Shown: positions 49,535 to 58,435 of the stretch, piece by piece
Layout: each line of letters begins with the position of its first letter
Position numbering within the stretch: the stretch's first letter is position 1
NCBI RefSeq assembly: GCF_900113305.1
Contig: NZ_FOOW01000002.1
Span: 186,001-250,000 of the forward strand
Source of the DNA: Prevotella sp. KH2C16
Lineage (GTDB): Bacteria; Bacteroidota; Bacteroidia; Bacteroidales; Bacteroidaceae
DNA length: 64,000 nucleotides
Direction of reading: 5' to 3'
The notes under the pieces: generated by a model
Seen by the model: the letters and a program-made list of their open reading frames with translations, nothing else
Database searches by the model: none
Told to the model about the DNA's origin: nothing
Position numbers and translations under genes: made by a program

Positions 49535-50599
49535 ATGAAACTACATATATTCAATCCCGAGCATGATATTGCCTTGGCTGCAAATATCGAACGATTCACG
49601 CCTCCCCATGCGGGACGGGCGCTTCGGGCAGACCTGGGATTCATCCCTGCTTTATGGGCTGATGACGGGGATTTCGTCTTGGTAGATGATGTCGACGCCG
49701 CTTTGGGCTCGGTTCGACGCCTCAGGAGATATACCAGGGATGTGGTTTTTGTAACACTTGACGACTTGCCTAATATTCCTCCATGTGAACTTTCGGTGTG
49801 GGGATGGGATTCCTCCTTGAGATTTCAGTTGTTGAAGGCAGGGATAGGAGAGGGCAGACTCCCCTCCGTTCTTCTCTTGGAATTGTTGCGGGAGATAAGC
49901 AGTCGCAAATGGGCGGCAAAGAGATTACTCCCCAAACTACTGACGGATCCTGATACGCTGATAGGGGAAGCCCGTTCAGTTTCTGATTTAGAACTAATTC
50001 GGAATAGTTCCCTGCCGTATGTGTTGAAATCTCCTTGGAGCAGTAGTGGCAGAGGTATCCGCTATGTGGAGCGGCTGACCCCTCAAATAGAGAATTGGGC
50101 ATTGAATATTATCAATAGGCAGGGATTCGTAATGAGGGAGCCTTTCTATGACAAAGTGAAGGATTTTGCTCTTGAATTTGAGTCTACTAATAGCGGCGTT
50201 CAGTATTTGGGCCTATCACTTTTCAAAACAATCAATGGTGCATATGTGGGTAATATCCTTGCGTCCGAGGAAGAAAAACGAATGATACTTGGTAAATATA
50301 TTTCTTTAAAATTGATAGATAACCTGGTCGGAAGGATATCTGCAATCCTGACGGAGTCTTTCCACGATTCCTATAGAGGGCCTTTCGGCATCGACATGAT
50401 GGTGGTGCATGATGACGGAAAACTGAAGGTTCATCCGTGCGTAGAGTTGAATCTTCGCCGTACGATGGGCTTCGTGGCTTTGTCGTTTGGCGTAAAGGCA
50501 ACAGAGGCTCAGAAGCTCATGCAGATTTCATATGATGGGAAATATCATTTCCGTGTCTTGAATACGGCAGAAAATGTCATCAATAACGGATTGGCATAG
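49535..50599 (+). CDS. ATP-grasp-like protein of unknown function
   Basis: 354 aa. The N-terminus MKLHIFNPEHDIALAAN is distinctive. The central region has VLKSPWSSSGRGIRY near residue 165, which fits the glycine-rich phosphate loop of ATP-grasp enzymes. The C-terminal FGIDMMVVHDD near 285 and HPCVELNLRRTMG near 300 fit the metal-binding Asp and the Glu-x-Asn pair. ATP-grasp enzymes ligate a carboxylate to an amine or thiol, so a ligase role is likely, but the substrates are unknown. It is followed after 39 bases by a beta-helix lipoprotein and then cdd. Confidence 0.65.
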   Translation: MKLHIFNPEHDIALAANIERFTPPHAGRALRADLGFIPALWADDGDFVLVDDVDAALGSVRRLRRYTRDVVFVTLDDLPNIPPCELSVWGWDSSLRFQLLKAGIGEGRLPSVLLLELLREISSRKWAAKRLLPKLLTDPDTLIGEARSVSDLELIRNSSLPYVLKSPWSSSGRGIRYVERLTPQIENWALNIINRQGFVMREPFYDKVKDFALEFESTNSGVQYLGLSLFKTINGAYVGNILASEEEKRMILGKYISLKLIDNLVGRISAILTESFHDSYRGPFGIDMMVVHDDGKLKVHPCVELNLRRTMGFVALSFGVKATEAQKLMQISYDGKYHFRVLNTAENVINNGLA

Positions 50600-50638
50600 C
50601 TTTTATAATAAAATGAGTTAGAACGCGTTATTAGCTTA

Positions 50639-52048
50639 ATGGGACAGAAAAAATATTTCCACATTTTGGTTGCAATCCTCTTGCTGGCCGCATGCGAAGA
50701 CAAAGACGCATTCACGACTTCGCAGTCGGATTTACTTTCGTTTTCCGTAGATACGGTTCGGATAGACACCGTCTTCAGCAATATACCCTCAAGCACCCGC
50801 TCTTTTTGGGTCTTTAATCATTCCAGCGCAGGTATACGCTGTTCAAGTATTCGGCTTGAAAAGGGAAATCAAAGTGGATTTCGGGTGAATGTCGACGGCA
50901 CTTATTTAAGTTCGGCAAGCGGCTATCAATCGCAGGATGTGGAAATTCGGGCTGGCGATAGCATCCGTGTCTATGTAGAGCTAACGGCTCCGCGGCAACA
51001 TGCAAACGGCCCTCAGAAGCTCGAAGAGAATCTGCTCTTTAATCTGGAAAGCGGAGCCGTACAGAAACTTTGCTTATCCGGATGGGCATGGGACGCTGCT
51101 TTGTGGCGGGATGTGGTGGTTACGGAAGACTCGCTCATCTCTTCAGCAACCCCAATTGTTGTCCAAGGAGGTATTGTGATCAATAAAGGCGCGACTTTGA
51201 CCATAGCTTCGGGAACAACCCTTTATTTTGCCAATGCTGCGGGTATACAGGTCAATGGTACTTTAAAAACCGAAGGAACGGCAGCGCGTCCTGTGATTTT
51301 GCGGGGCGACCGTATTGACAGAATGTTTGATTATCTGCCCTATGATCGGGTTTCCGGGCAGTGGAGAGGCATTCGTTTTGGTGCCGATTCCAAAGGTAAT
51401 GAACTGAAATATACCGATCTCCATGGTGCTTTCGACGGCATCGTGGCCGATTCCTCGCAAGTGGATCTCGAGAAGCTACATGTCTTTGCTTCGACCATCC
51501 ACAATTGTCAGGGGGTGGGGGTGCAGTTAAACCACTGTAAAGCACGGATAGAGAACACCCAGATATCCAATACATTGAAGTCCTGTCTTGAGGTAAACGG
51601 AGGCGATGTGGCTGTAAACGGCTGTACGCTCGCCCAGTTTTATCCGTTCGACACCAACCGGGGAGCGGCTATAAAGTTCAGGGCTCCCTTGCAGAACCTT
51701 CTCTGTCAGAACTCTCTCATTACCGGCTATGCCGACGATGTGTTGCTGGGAGAGCCGGGCGAGGTGTTCAACTATCAGTTTGAGAACTGTATAATCCGTA
51801 CCCCGGAGATAACGGGAGAGGAGAGCATGAGGTTCTCCAATGTTTTGTTTGAAGATCCTAAGGATACCGTTGCGACGGGGAAGAAACATTTCACGAGATT
51901 TGATATTGAGAACCTCGTCTATGATTTTCAACTTGATGCAGTATCGCCGGCCATAGGGAAGGGCAATGCCGCGACATCGCTTCCTACGGATCGCAACGGG
52001 CGTATACGGGATGATAAGCCCGACATAGGTGCGTTTGAAAGGGAGTAG
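50639..52048 (+). CDS. Lipoprotein with right-handed beta-helix domain
   Basis: 469 aa with a lipoprotein signal (lipobox LLAAC, Cys near residue 19). Residues 30-150 look like an Ig-like beta domain. From about 165 to 440 the pattern of short beta rungs (VVQGGIVINKGATLTIASG, then IQVNGTLKTEGTA, VAVNGCTLAQF) marks a parallel beta-helix, as in polysaccharide-binding or lyase-like surface proteins; no catalytic motif is recognised. The end reads PDIGAFERE, common in choice-of-anchor beta-helix proteins. It is probably anchored at the outer membrane. Function unknown. Confidence 0.75.
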   Translation: MGQKKYFHILVAILLLAACEDKDAFTTSQSDLLSFSVDTVRIDTVFSNIPSSTRSFWVFNHSSAGIRCSSIRLEKGNQSGFRVNVDGTYLSSASGYQSQDVEIRAGDSIRVYVELTAPRQHANGPQKLEENLLFNLESGAVQKLCLSGWAWDAALWRDVVVTEDSLISSATPIVVQGGIVINKGATLTIASGTTLYFANAAGIQVNGTLKTEGTAARPVILRGDRIDRMFDYLPYDRVSGQWRGIRFGADSKGNELKYTDLHGAFDGIVADSSQVDLEKLHVFASTIHNCQGVGVQLNHCKARIENTQISNTLKSCLEVNGGDVAVNGCTLAQFYPFDTNRGAAIKFRAPLQNLLCQNSLITGYADDVLLGEPGEVFNYQFENCIIRTPEITGEESMRFSNVLFEDPKDTVATGKKHFTRFDIENLVYDFQLDAVSPAIGKGNAATSLPTDRNGRIRDDKPDIGAFERE

Positions 52049-52097
52049 CATTCTCTTTGATGCCCCTAAATGATATGGAAACTAAAAACCAAGAGAT

Positions 52098-52580
52098 ATG
52101 AAGGACATTAAACTTGAAATCAATATTCAGTATTGCCAGGTTGATGAACTGAGCGAAGAAGACCGCGAGCTCGTGACGGTGGCGAAGGAGGCCACGCAGA
52201 ACAGTTATGCAAAGTATAGCCATTTCTGCGTCGGTGCGGCAATCCGATTAGGAGATGGTCGGATTATAAAAGGTGCCAATCAAGAGAATGCCGCATTCCC
52301 TTCTGGTTTGTGCGCGGAACGAACGGCTGTCTTTGCTGCTCAGGCCAATTATCCGGAACAGCCGATTACGACGCTGGCCATTGCCGCCAAGAATGAGTAT
52401 GGTTTTACGGGCGAGCCTGTTACGCCGTGCGGGTCATGCCGGCAGGTGATGCTTGAAATAGAGGATCGTTATCAGCAGCCGGTCAAGATTCTGCTTTATG
52501 GAACCCATGGAGTCTATGCCTTGAAGAGTATAAAGGACTTGATGCCCCTCTGTTTCGTAGACGAAAACATGCACAAGTAA
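52098..52580 (+). CDS. cdd: Cytidine deaminase
   Basis: 160 aa, the small homotetrameric type. It deaminates cytidine and deoxycytidine to uridine forms in pyrimidine salvage. The zinc site and the catalytic Glu are in GLCAERTAVFAA near residue 75 (Cys and Glu), and PCGSCRQVMLE near 112 supplies the other two Cys. The substrate-binding NQENAAFPSG lies between residues 59 and 75. It lies 49 bases after the beta-helix lipoprotein and may share its transcript. It is followed by the long inverted repeat at 52615. Confidence 0.94.
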   Translation: MKDIKLEINIQYCQVDELSEEDRELVTVAKEATQNSYAKYSHFCVGAAIRLGDGRIIKGANQENAAFPSGLCAERTAVFAAQANYPEQPITTLAIAAKNEYGFTGEPVTPCGSCRQVMLEIEDRYQQPVKILLYGTHGVYALKSIKDLMPLCFVDENMHK

Positions 52581-52614
52581 ACTCGTTGATTTTCAAGGAA
52601 TGGCATCCTCGAAA

Positions 52615-52699
52615 GTAAAAGGCGGCTAAAAGGTGAGTAAAAGACCGTTATCTACTCGCCTTTTAACGGCCTTTTACTCACCTTTTAGCCGCCTTTTAC
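52615..52699. repeat. Long inverted repeat built on an 11-bp period
   Basis: A 29-base arm at 52615-52643 is perfectly matched by 52671-52699; after one mismatch the match goes on with CCGTTA (52645-52650) and TAACGG (52664-52669), for a 36-bp arm around a 13-base loop. From 52617 the sequence falls into 11-base units: AAAAGGCGGCT, AAAAGGTGAGT, AAAAGACCGTT, ATCTACTCGCC, TTTTAACGGCC, TTTTACTCACC, TTTTAGCCGCC. Each but the middle one begins with a 4-base A or T tract, so tracts are in phase with the helix. It lies in the 268-base gap (52581-52848) between the convergent cdd and secreted-protein genes. The remainder of that gap shows nothing. Confidence 0.9.
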
Positions 52700-52848
52700 C
52701 CAATAGTTTGCGGTAAAAATCTAAATTATTGATTATCAGTTGATTGCAAAACAGGTGTTCTGCGTTCGAGATTCTGCTAAAAACCTCATCCATGCTTCTT
52801 GCTGTCCATGCTTGACCGGCATCCTTCATGGGAGATTGGAAGATATGT

Positions 52849-53367
52849 CTATTGAAGGGCAAAGTCGTGGAATTCCATCAGGGTAGACATCTCTTGCTGA
52901 TAGTAAATGCAATACTGGCCTTTCGGTAAGCCTTTGAGATCAAATCGGTAGAGGGTGCCCGACACGGGTTTCAGCCATAAATCTATTACCTCCTTAGGTT
53001 TTTGCGTAATTCCAAATGGGGAGGCCGACCATATCGTCATACTGCGTTTTCCTTTCTTTGGTGTGAGTTTTGCCAGCCTGAAGTAGTGAGAGTTGAGTTG
53101 CAGAGTATCCAATATCTCCACATAGATGAAGTCGGCATCATGCACGACGGTCGATGCCTGGCCGCCTTTGAATACGATTTTTGCCTTGTGCAGCATGAAG
53201 CCAGTCATCAAGTCATCGTACTCTGGATTGGCAGGAATTTCCATCCGGGTGCTGTCCGAGTGGTAGCAGAATAACTTGAAAAGAGCCTCGTTTACCACTT
53301 CCTGCGCCGAGGCGGAGGCAAGGCAACTTACGGCTATTAAACTGAATAGAAGTCTGACCGTTCTCAT
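52849..53367 (-). CDS. Small exported protein of unknown function
   Basis: 172 aa with a signal peptide ending near SASAQ (residue 22). The mature part is a mixed alpha/beta domain with aromatic-rich strands such as HYFRLAKLTPKKGKRSM and GTLYRFDLKGLPKGQYC; a few scattered Cys, no recognised motif. It follows hisB by 32 bases on the same strand and is probably the last gene of the trmH-membrane-hisB transcript. I do not recognise the family. Confidence 0.65.
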   Translation of the reverse strand: MRTVRLLFSLIAVSCLASASAQEVVNEALFKLFCYHSDSTRMEIPANPEYDDLMTGFMLHKAKIVFKGGQASTVVHDADFIYVEILDTLQLNSHYFRLAKLTPKKGKRSMTIWSASPFGITQKPKEVIDLWLKPVSGTLYRFDLKGLPKGQYCIYYQQEMSTLMEFHDFALQ

Positions 53368-53399
53368 TCCTTAAGATTCACATTTTATCGGATGTCTTT

Positions 53400-54476
53400 T
53401 CACAGGGTTCCTTTGGTTGTCGGGAGCTCAAAGTGGTAGATGTCTCTCCTGACGGCCATCTTTAGTGCCCTTGCCAGAGCTTTGAAGATGCCCTCTATCT
53501 TGTGGTGCTCATTGGTTCCCTCAGCCTTGATATTGAGGTTCATCCTGGCTGCGTCGCTCAAGCTTTTGAAGAAATGGAGGAACATTTCGGTAGGCATTTC
53601 CCCGATTTTCTCACGATGGAATTCCGCGTCCCACACAAGCCATGGGCGTCCTCCGAAATCCAGGGCAACCTGGCAGAGGCTGTCGTCCATGGGAAGGCAG
53701 TAGCCATACCGCTCAATGCCTCGTTTGTCTCCGAGAGCCTTGAGCAGGCATTCTCCTAATGCCAAGGCGGTGTCTTCTATGGTGTGATGTTCGTCTACAC
53801 AGAGATCGCCTTTGCAGCGGATGGTGAGATCCATCATGCCGTGCCTGCCTATTTGCTCCAACATGTGGTCGAAAAAGCCAAGTCCGGTTGAGATGTCGCA
53901 TTTCCCCGTTCCGTCAACATTGAGCCTTACTGAGATATCAGTTTCCTTGGTCGTTCTCCTGACTTCGGCTATGCGTTCTCCCGCAAACAATATCTCCGCG
54001 ATTCTTTCCCAGTCCATGCCTTCTTTCCCTAATATCAAAGACTTGCATCCAAGGTTGTTGGCCAATTCTGCATCGGTATCCCTGTCGCCTATGACATAGC
54101 TGTTTTTGAGATCATAGGCCTCGTTTCCGATATAGTCCTTCAGCATTCCCGTTCCGGGTTTCCGCATCGGAGAATTGTCTTCCGGGCGATGGCGGTCTAT
54201 CAAGATTTCGTCGAATGTGATGCCTTCTCCTTCGAGTGACTGGAGCAGGAAGTTATGAACAGGCCAGAAGGTTGCTTCCGGATAGGATGCGGTTCCGAGC
54301 CCGTCCTGATTGCTCACCATCACGAACTTGAAGTCAAGGTGCTCTCGTAGGAAGCTCAGGTTGCGGAACATCCCCTTCACGAACTTTAGTTTTTCGAAGG
54401 AGTCTATTTGCTCGTCTTGGGGCTCTTCGATGAGTGTGCCGTCACGGTCTATAAACAGGCATCTTGTGGGTTTCAT
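53400..54476 (-). CDS. hisB: Bifunctional histidinol-phosphatase / imidazoleglycerol-phosphate dehydratase
   Basis: 358 aa, the fused HisB. It carries out the seventh and ninth steps of histidine synthesis. The N-terminal HAD phosphatase (about 1-165) has [13 protein letters not shown] at residue 7, [11 protein letters not shown] near 50 and [13 protein letters not shown] near 126. The C-terminal dehydratase (about 170-358) has [13 protein letters not shown] near 206, [15 protein letters not shown] near 232 and [15 protein letters not shown] near 330, the metal-binding histidines. No other his gene is adjacent; it is three bases after a membrane protein gene on the same strand. Confidence 0.94.
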   Translation of the reverse strand: MKPTRCLFIDRDGTLIEEPQDEQIDSFEKLKFVKGMFRNLSFLREHLDFKFVMVSNQDGLGTASYPEATFWPVHNFLLQSLEGEGITFDEILIDRHRPEDNSPMRKPGTGMLKDYIGNEAYDLKNSYVIGDRDTDAELANNLGCKSLILGKEGMDWERIAEILFAGERIAEVRRTTKETDISVRLNVDGTGKCDISTGLGFFDHMLEQIGRHGMMDLTIRCKGDLCVDEHHTIEDTALALGECLLKALGDKRGIERYGYCLPMDDSLCQVALDFGGRPWLVWDAEFHREKIGEMPTEMFLHFFKSLSDAARMNLNIKAEGTNEHHKIEGIFKALARALKMAVRRDIYHFELPTTKGTL

Positions 54477-54479
54477 GTC

Positions 54480-55406
54480 TTATTCGATTTCGTTCTCGTT
54501 TTTGTTGTTATTGGCGATGGCCTTTTCTTTGGCAGCCTTCAGGGCAAGGTCTTTGGCTTCCACGCTTCCATAGGTATAATAGGCGATGAAGAATGTCCAT
54601 ACCAGAATGAAGCACAACAGAAACATGGTTATAAGTACGGTTGCCATCAGTAGCCAGACGAAGTATCCGGGTGCCCCGTTCGGGTCTCCGGCAAGCAAGC
54701 CCAGTTGATTCATGATTTGCGCGGATGAGATGATTATCAGGGGAATGAAAGCTATGAAGCATGCTACAATGGTGAGCAGCACCCCGACAAAATAGGTGAT
54801 GAACTGAAATCCCCAATGGCGGAAGCCCGTTCCGTATCCCTTTCGGAATATCTCCGAGAACCTGGTCTTATGGTCTATCTGGTATCTCACCGTGGAGAAA
54901 ACGAACGGCAATGTGAATATGCAGAAAAGTATGAAGATGGCGAAGGCCGAGATATGTCCGGCGGTGAGGGCGTGTTCCGGCGAGGTAATCTTAGACGAAG
55001 CGAGGATACTTGCCACGAAAGAAGTGCCGAAGTTGATGATAAAGATGCTGATAGTCGTTATAATGAGTTCGGCTCCTACCACCATTATGGCCCTGAAGAT
55101 GTTCTTCTTCAGTATGGAGCCGTTGAGCATCGAAGCTATTGCGCCTGTCAGCCAGATACTTGCGATAACGGTAAGGAGGTAGCTTGCTGATATCAGAATC
55201 GTGGCGACAAGCGGGTGGGCGTGCCCCCAGTCGTTGATACCTTTGTCGGGAATATACAGCATGAACGACAAGGTCAGCATGATGGCATTTGCCAATGCCG
55301 GCAGCCATAGTCTCTTGAATATGGTTTTGATATTCGTGGTAAGCAGCATGTAGGCCGCCCTGATACAGGCAGAAGTGCTCTTGTTGGTGTATAGTTCTGT
55401 TTCCAT
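54480..55406 (-). CDS. Multipass membrane protein of unknown function
   Basis: 308 aa with about six hydrophobic segments, near residues 29-52, 68-90, 107-130, 147-170, 212-238 and 255-285, and a charged C-terminal tail rich in Lys, Asn and Glu. The N-terminal phrase IKTIFKRLWLPALANAIML and the layout recall DUF975-like integral membrane proteins, but I cannot name the family. It lies between a TrmH-family methyltransferase gene (7 bases) and hisB (3 bases), so it is part of that operon. Confidence 0.65.
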   Translation of the reverse strand: METELYTNKSTSACIRAAYMLLTTNIKTIFKRLWLPALANAIMLTLSFMLYIPDKGINDWGHAHPLVATILISASYLLTVIASIWLTGAIASMLNGSILKKNIFRAIMVVGAELIITTISIFIINFGTSFVASILASSKITSPEHALTAGHISAFAIFILFCIFTLPFVFSTVRYQIDHKTRFSEIFRKGYGTGFRHWGFQFITYFVGVLLTIVACFIAFIPLIIISSAQIMNQLGLLAGDPNGAPGYFVWLLMATVLITMFLLCFILVWTFFIAYYTYGSVEAKDLALKAAKEKAIANNNKNENEIE

Positions 55407-55413
55407 GATTGGT

Positions 55414-56163
55414 TTACTTGTTTCTTCTGAATTCGCTGCAGGTGATTGCCGTCGCTATGGCTACATTCAGGCTTTCGGCTGTCTCGCGCCCTTCCGGGAA
55501 ATTGGGAATGAGTAGCTTGCGGTTGATTTTCTCTCTGATTTCTGGAGAAATACCGTTCCCTTCGTTCCCCATGACAACGAGTCCTTTCTCAGAGAGAGCT
55601 TCGTGGTAGATGTTGTTTCCGCCAAGAAAGGTCCCGTAAACGGGGAAATCTTCGGGGAGCGAATCGATGAGTTCTTTTAAATCGGTGTAAGACACATGTA
55701 CTCGCGCTATGCTTCCCATCGTGGCTTGTATAACTTTAGGATTATAGACATCGGCTGTGTCTGTGCTGCAATATATCTGGGAGATGCCGAACCAGTCGGC
55801 TATTCGGATGATGGTACCGAGATTCCCCGGGTCTTGTACGCCATCCAAGGCAAGAGAAAGATCGTTGACAGCAAGTGCGGGGGTAGCTCCTTCAAACATC
55901 GGGAATATCGCCAGCACTTCCTGAGGATGTTGCAGGAAGCTGGTTTTCCGTAATTCCTCCTCGGTAACTTCCAGATGCTCGTCAGCCGCAAAGTCAGTTT
56001 TTTTCCAGACGGAGGTATGCACTATAAGCTTCGCAGGGCGGCTTTTCAACAATTCGCCTACGACTTTGGGGCCTTCAGCTACGAATACTCGCTCTTGTTG
56101 GCGGTTTTTTTTCTGCCCCAACGAACGAATGTATTTTATTTTGGCTTTGCTGAGCATATCCAT
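55414..56163 (-). CDS. TrmH/SpoU family RNA 2'-O-methyltransferase
   Basis: 249 aa; an ATG two codons later (56157) is an equally good start. The N-terminal part (FVAEGPKVVGELL near residue 27) is the substrate-binding domain. The SPOUT knot domain shows LALDGVQDPGNLGTIIRIADWFG near 108 (read in part as DGVQDPGNLGTIIR), LVVMGNEGNGIS near 193 and IPNFPEGRETAESLNVAIA near 219, the SAM-binding deep knot. Such enzymes methylate rRNA or tRNA, and the target cannot be set here. The -7 box TATCTTTG is at 56174-56181 on the minus strand, giving a very short leader. Confidence 0.88.
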   Translation of the reverse strand: MDMLSKAKIKYIRSLGQKKNRQQERVFVAEGPKVVGELLKSRPAKLIVHTSVWKKTDFAADEHLEVTEEELRKTSFLQHPQEVLAIFPMFEGATPALAVNDLSLALDGVQDPGNLGTIIRIADWFGISQIYCSTDTADVYNPKVIQATMGSIARVHVSYTDLKELIDSLPEDFPVYGTFLGGNNIYHEALSEKGLVVMGNEGNGISPEIREKINRKLLIPNFPEGRETAESLNVAIATAITCSEFRRNK

Positions 56164-56173
56164 TATTTTCTTG

Positions 56174-56211
56174 CAAAGATAGCAATAATTCTTATTTTTT
56201 CCTTACCTTTG
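56174..56211. promoter_or_regulatory. Divergent promoter boxes of the methyltransferase and BamA-like genes
   Basis: TATCTTTG on the minus strand at 56174-56181 is ten bases from the methyltransferase ATG. TACCTTTG on the plus strand at 56204-56211 is 19 bases before the TTG start at 56231. No clear -33 elements. Confidence 0.55.
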
Positions 56212-56230
56212 TGCAATAATTTAGAGTGTT

Positions 56231-58435
56231 TTGAAATTTATTAAATCATATATATGCTTTTTATTGGTGCTCCTTCTTGTTGCATGTAGTACCTCGAAAT
56301 TTATTCCAGATAAGCAATATTTTCTGGAGAAAGTAGAAATAAAATCAGATGAAAAAGGTTTTGACGCCGCATTGTTAGAGCCATATATTCGTCAAAAGGC
56401 AAATTCTAAATGGTTTTCGCTTTTCAAGATTCCGTTAGGGACATATGCTCTTTCCGGGCGAGACACTACTAAATGGATAAACCGGACGCTTCAGAAAATC
56501 GGAGAAGAACCTGTCATCTTTGATACTTTACAGGCTGCATTGACGCTGCACGACCTGCACACAGCCCTACAGAACATGGGCTATATACATTCGTCTGTAA
56601 ACCTGGAGAAGAAAATAAAGGGAAAGAAACTTACGGCAATCTATACACTTCATCCAGGCGAGCCCTATTATATCCATTCGATAAAATACGATATTCAGGA
56701 TAAAAACATAGAGAGAATCTTGCAAATAGACAATCGGCTGGGGGCAGGTTTGAAGGCAGGATCTCAATTTACGGTTGACAAACTGGATGCAGAGCGTAGC
56801 CGTATCACGGGTATTCTGATGGATAATGGCTATTATAAATTCCATAAGGATTATATTCACTATAGTGCAGACAGTGCCAGGAATAGCAATGATATTAATC
56901 TTACTTTGCATTTAGCGCAGTATCGCGCAAATGACACCTCACTGCTAAGAGATCACCCCCAGTACCGGATTCGTAGAATTCGTTACCGAGGTAATGATAG
57001 TACTGGCCTGCATCTGCGCAATTCAGTATTGGAGTATAATACGGCATTTAGAGAAGGAAGGGCTTTTCGCTCGTCAGACCTGCAACGCACTTATAATAAC
57101 TTCGGCAGGCTGGGAGCCGTCCGCTATACAAATATCAATTTCACAGAGATTCCTGATAGCAATCTGTTGGACTGTGATATACAGTTGAGTATGAATAAGC
57201 CTTCGACGATTTCTTTCCAGCCCGAGGGTACCAATACTGCAGGAGATTTGGGAGCGGCGGCATCCCTCACTTATACCAACCGGAATATTTTCCACGGTTC
57301 GGAATTACTGTCCATTGAGCTGCGTGGAGCTTTTGAAGCCATCACGGGATTGGAAGGCTATGCCGACCAGGACTATCAGGAATATGGCATAGAGACAAAG
57401 TTGTCTTTCCCTCGTTTTGTCGCACCTTTCTTAAGCAAGGACTTCCGTCGTCGTAGCCAGGCCGTATCGGAGCTTTCCTTTAGCTGGAACCTCCAGAACC
57501 GACCGGAATTTCATCGTCGCGTCTTTTCTGCGGGATGGCGTTATAGATGGTCTAATCCTCGTCGGCATACATCCTATCGCTTTGATCTGTTAGACCTTAA
57601 TTATGTCTACATGCCATGGATTAGCGAGACATTCAAGCATGACTATCTGGATAGTGTAAGTAATCGAAATGCCATTCTGCGCTATAATTACGAAGACTTA
57701 TTTATTATGAAGGCTGGCTTTGGCCTCACTTATAGTGATAGCAAGAATGCTTTTCGTGCAAATGTTGAGACGGCAGGTAATCTACTGGGAGGACTGGCGC
57801 ATGTGGTGGGATTTAAGAAGAAGGAAAACGGGCAATATACATTATTTAATATTGCCTATGCCCAATATGTAAAACTTGATCTCGACTATACTCGGTTGCT
57901 GCAGTTTGATTCACGGAACTCTTTGGCTATGCATGCGGGATTTGGTATTGCCTATCCTTATGGTAATAGTGATGTCCTGCCATTTGAGAAGCGGTATTTC
58001 TCAGGGGGAGCAAATTCTGTTAGAGGATGGGGAGTCCGGGAGTTGGGTCCGGGCAAGTTTCGTGGAACCGACGGTAGGATAGACTTCATCAATCAGACTG
58101 GCGATATGAAGTTGGACTTGAACTTGGAATATCGCACATTCCTGTTTTGGAAGCTCAACGGTGCTGTTTTTGTTGATGCGGGAAATATCTGGACGCTTCG
58201 TAATTATGAAGAGCAGCCTGGCGGACAGTTTAAGCTGGATGAGTTTTACAAGCAGATTGCCGTTGCTTACGGTTTTGGACTAAGGTTGAACTTTGGCTAT
58301 TTCATATTGCGGCTTGATGCCGGCATGAAAGCTATCAATCCTGCCTATGAGACTTCACGGGAACATTATGTGATATTCCATCCGAAGTTCAGTCGTGATT
58401 TTTCTTTTCACTTTGCGGTAGGCCTTCCATTTTAA
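56231..58435 (+). CDS. BamA/TamA-like outer membrane protein with lipoprotein-type signal
   Basis: 734 aa beginning with TTG. The N-terminus has a lipobox, LLLVACSTSKF (Cys near residue 19), which is unusual for an Omp85 member. POTRA-like segments follow, for example YYIHSIKYDI near 146 and HPQYRIRRIRYRG near 241, each of beta-alpha-alpha-beta form. The C-terminal barrel holds the Omp85 loop signature FSGGANSVRGWGVRELGPG near 597 and ends with HFAVGLPF. Omp85 proteins insert or translocate proteins at the outer membrane. The lipid anchor and lack of a partner gene suggest a TamA-like role, not BamA itself. Its 3' end overlaps the next, convergent gene by 47 bases. Confidence 0.85.
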   Translation: MKFIKSYICFLLVLLLVACSTSKFIPDKQYFLEKVEIKSDEKGFDAALLEPYIRQKANSKWFSLFKIPLGTYALSGRDTTKWINRTLQKIGEEPVIFDTLQAALTLHDLHTALQNMGYIHSSVNLEKKIKGKKLTAIYTLHPGEPYYIHSIKYDIQDKNIERILQIDNRLGAGLKAGSQFTVDKLDAERSRITGILMDNGYYKFHKDYIHYSADSARNSNDINLTLHLAQYRANDTSLLRDHPQYRIRRIRYRGNDSTGLHLRNSVLEYNTAFREGRAFRSSDLQRTYNNFGRLGAVRYTNINFTEIPDSNLLDCDIQLSMNKPSTISFQPEGTNTAGDLGAAASLTYTNRNIFHGSELLSIELRGAFEAITGLEGYADQDYQEYGIETKLSFPRFVAPFLSKDFRRRSQAVSELSFSWNLQNRPEFHRRVFSAGWRYRWSNPRRHTSYRFDLLDLNYVYMPWISETFKHDYLDSVSNRNAILRYNYEDLFIMKAGFGLTYSDSKNAFRANVETAGNLLGGLAHVVGFKKKENGQYTLFNIAYAQYVKLDLDYTRLLQFDSRNSLAMHAGFGIAYPYGNSDVLPFEKRYFSGGANSVRGWGVRELGPGKFRGTDGRIDFINQTGDMKLDLNLEYRTFLFWKLNGAVFVDAGNIWTLRNYEEQPGGQFKLDEFYKQIAVAYGFGLRLNFGYFILRLDAGMKAINPAYETSREHYVIFHPKFSRDFSFHFAVGLPF

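Noticed and set aside
52674..52862. 62-residue minus-strand frame after the secreted protein
   Set aside because: It runs into the inverted repeat at 52615-52699 and has no start context or recognisable sequence.
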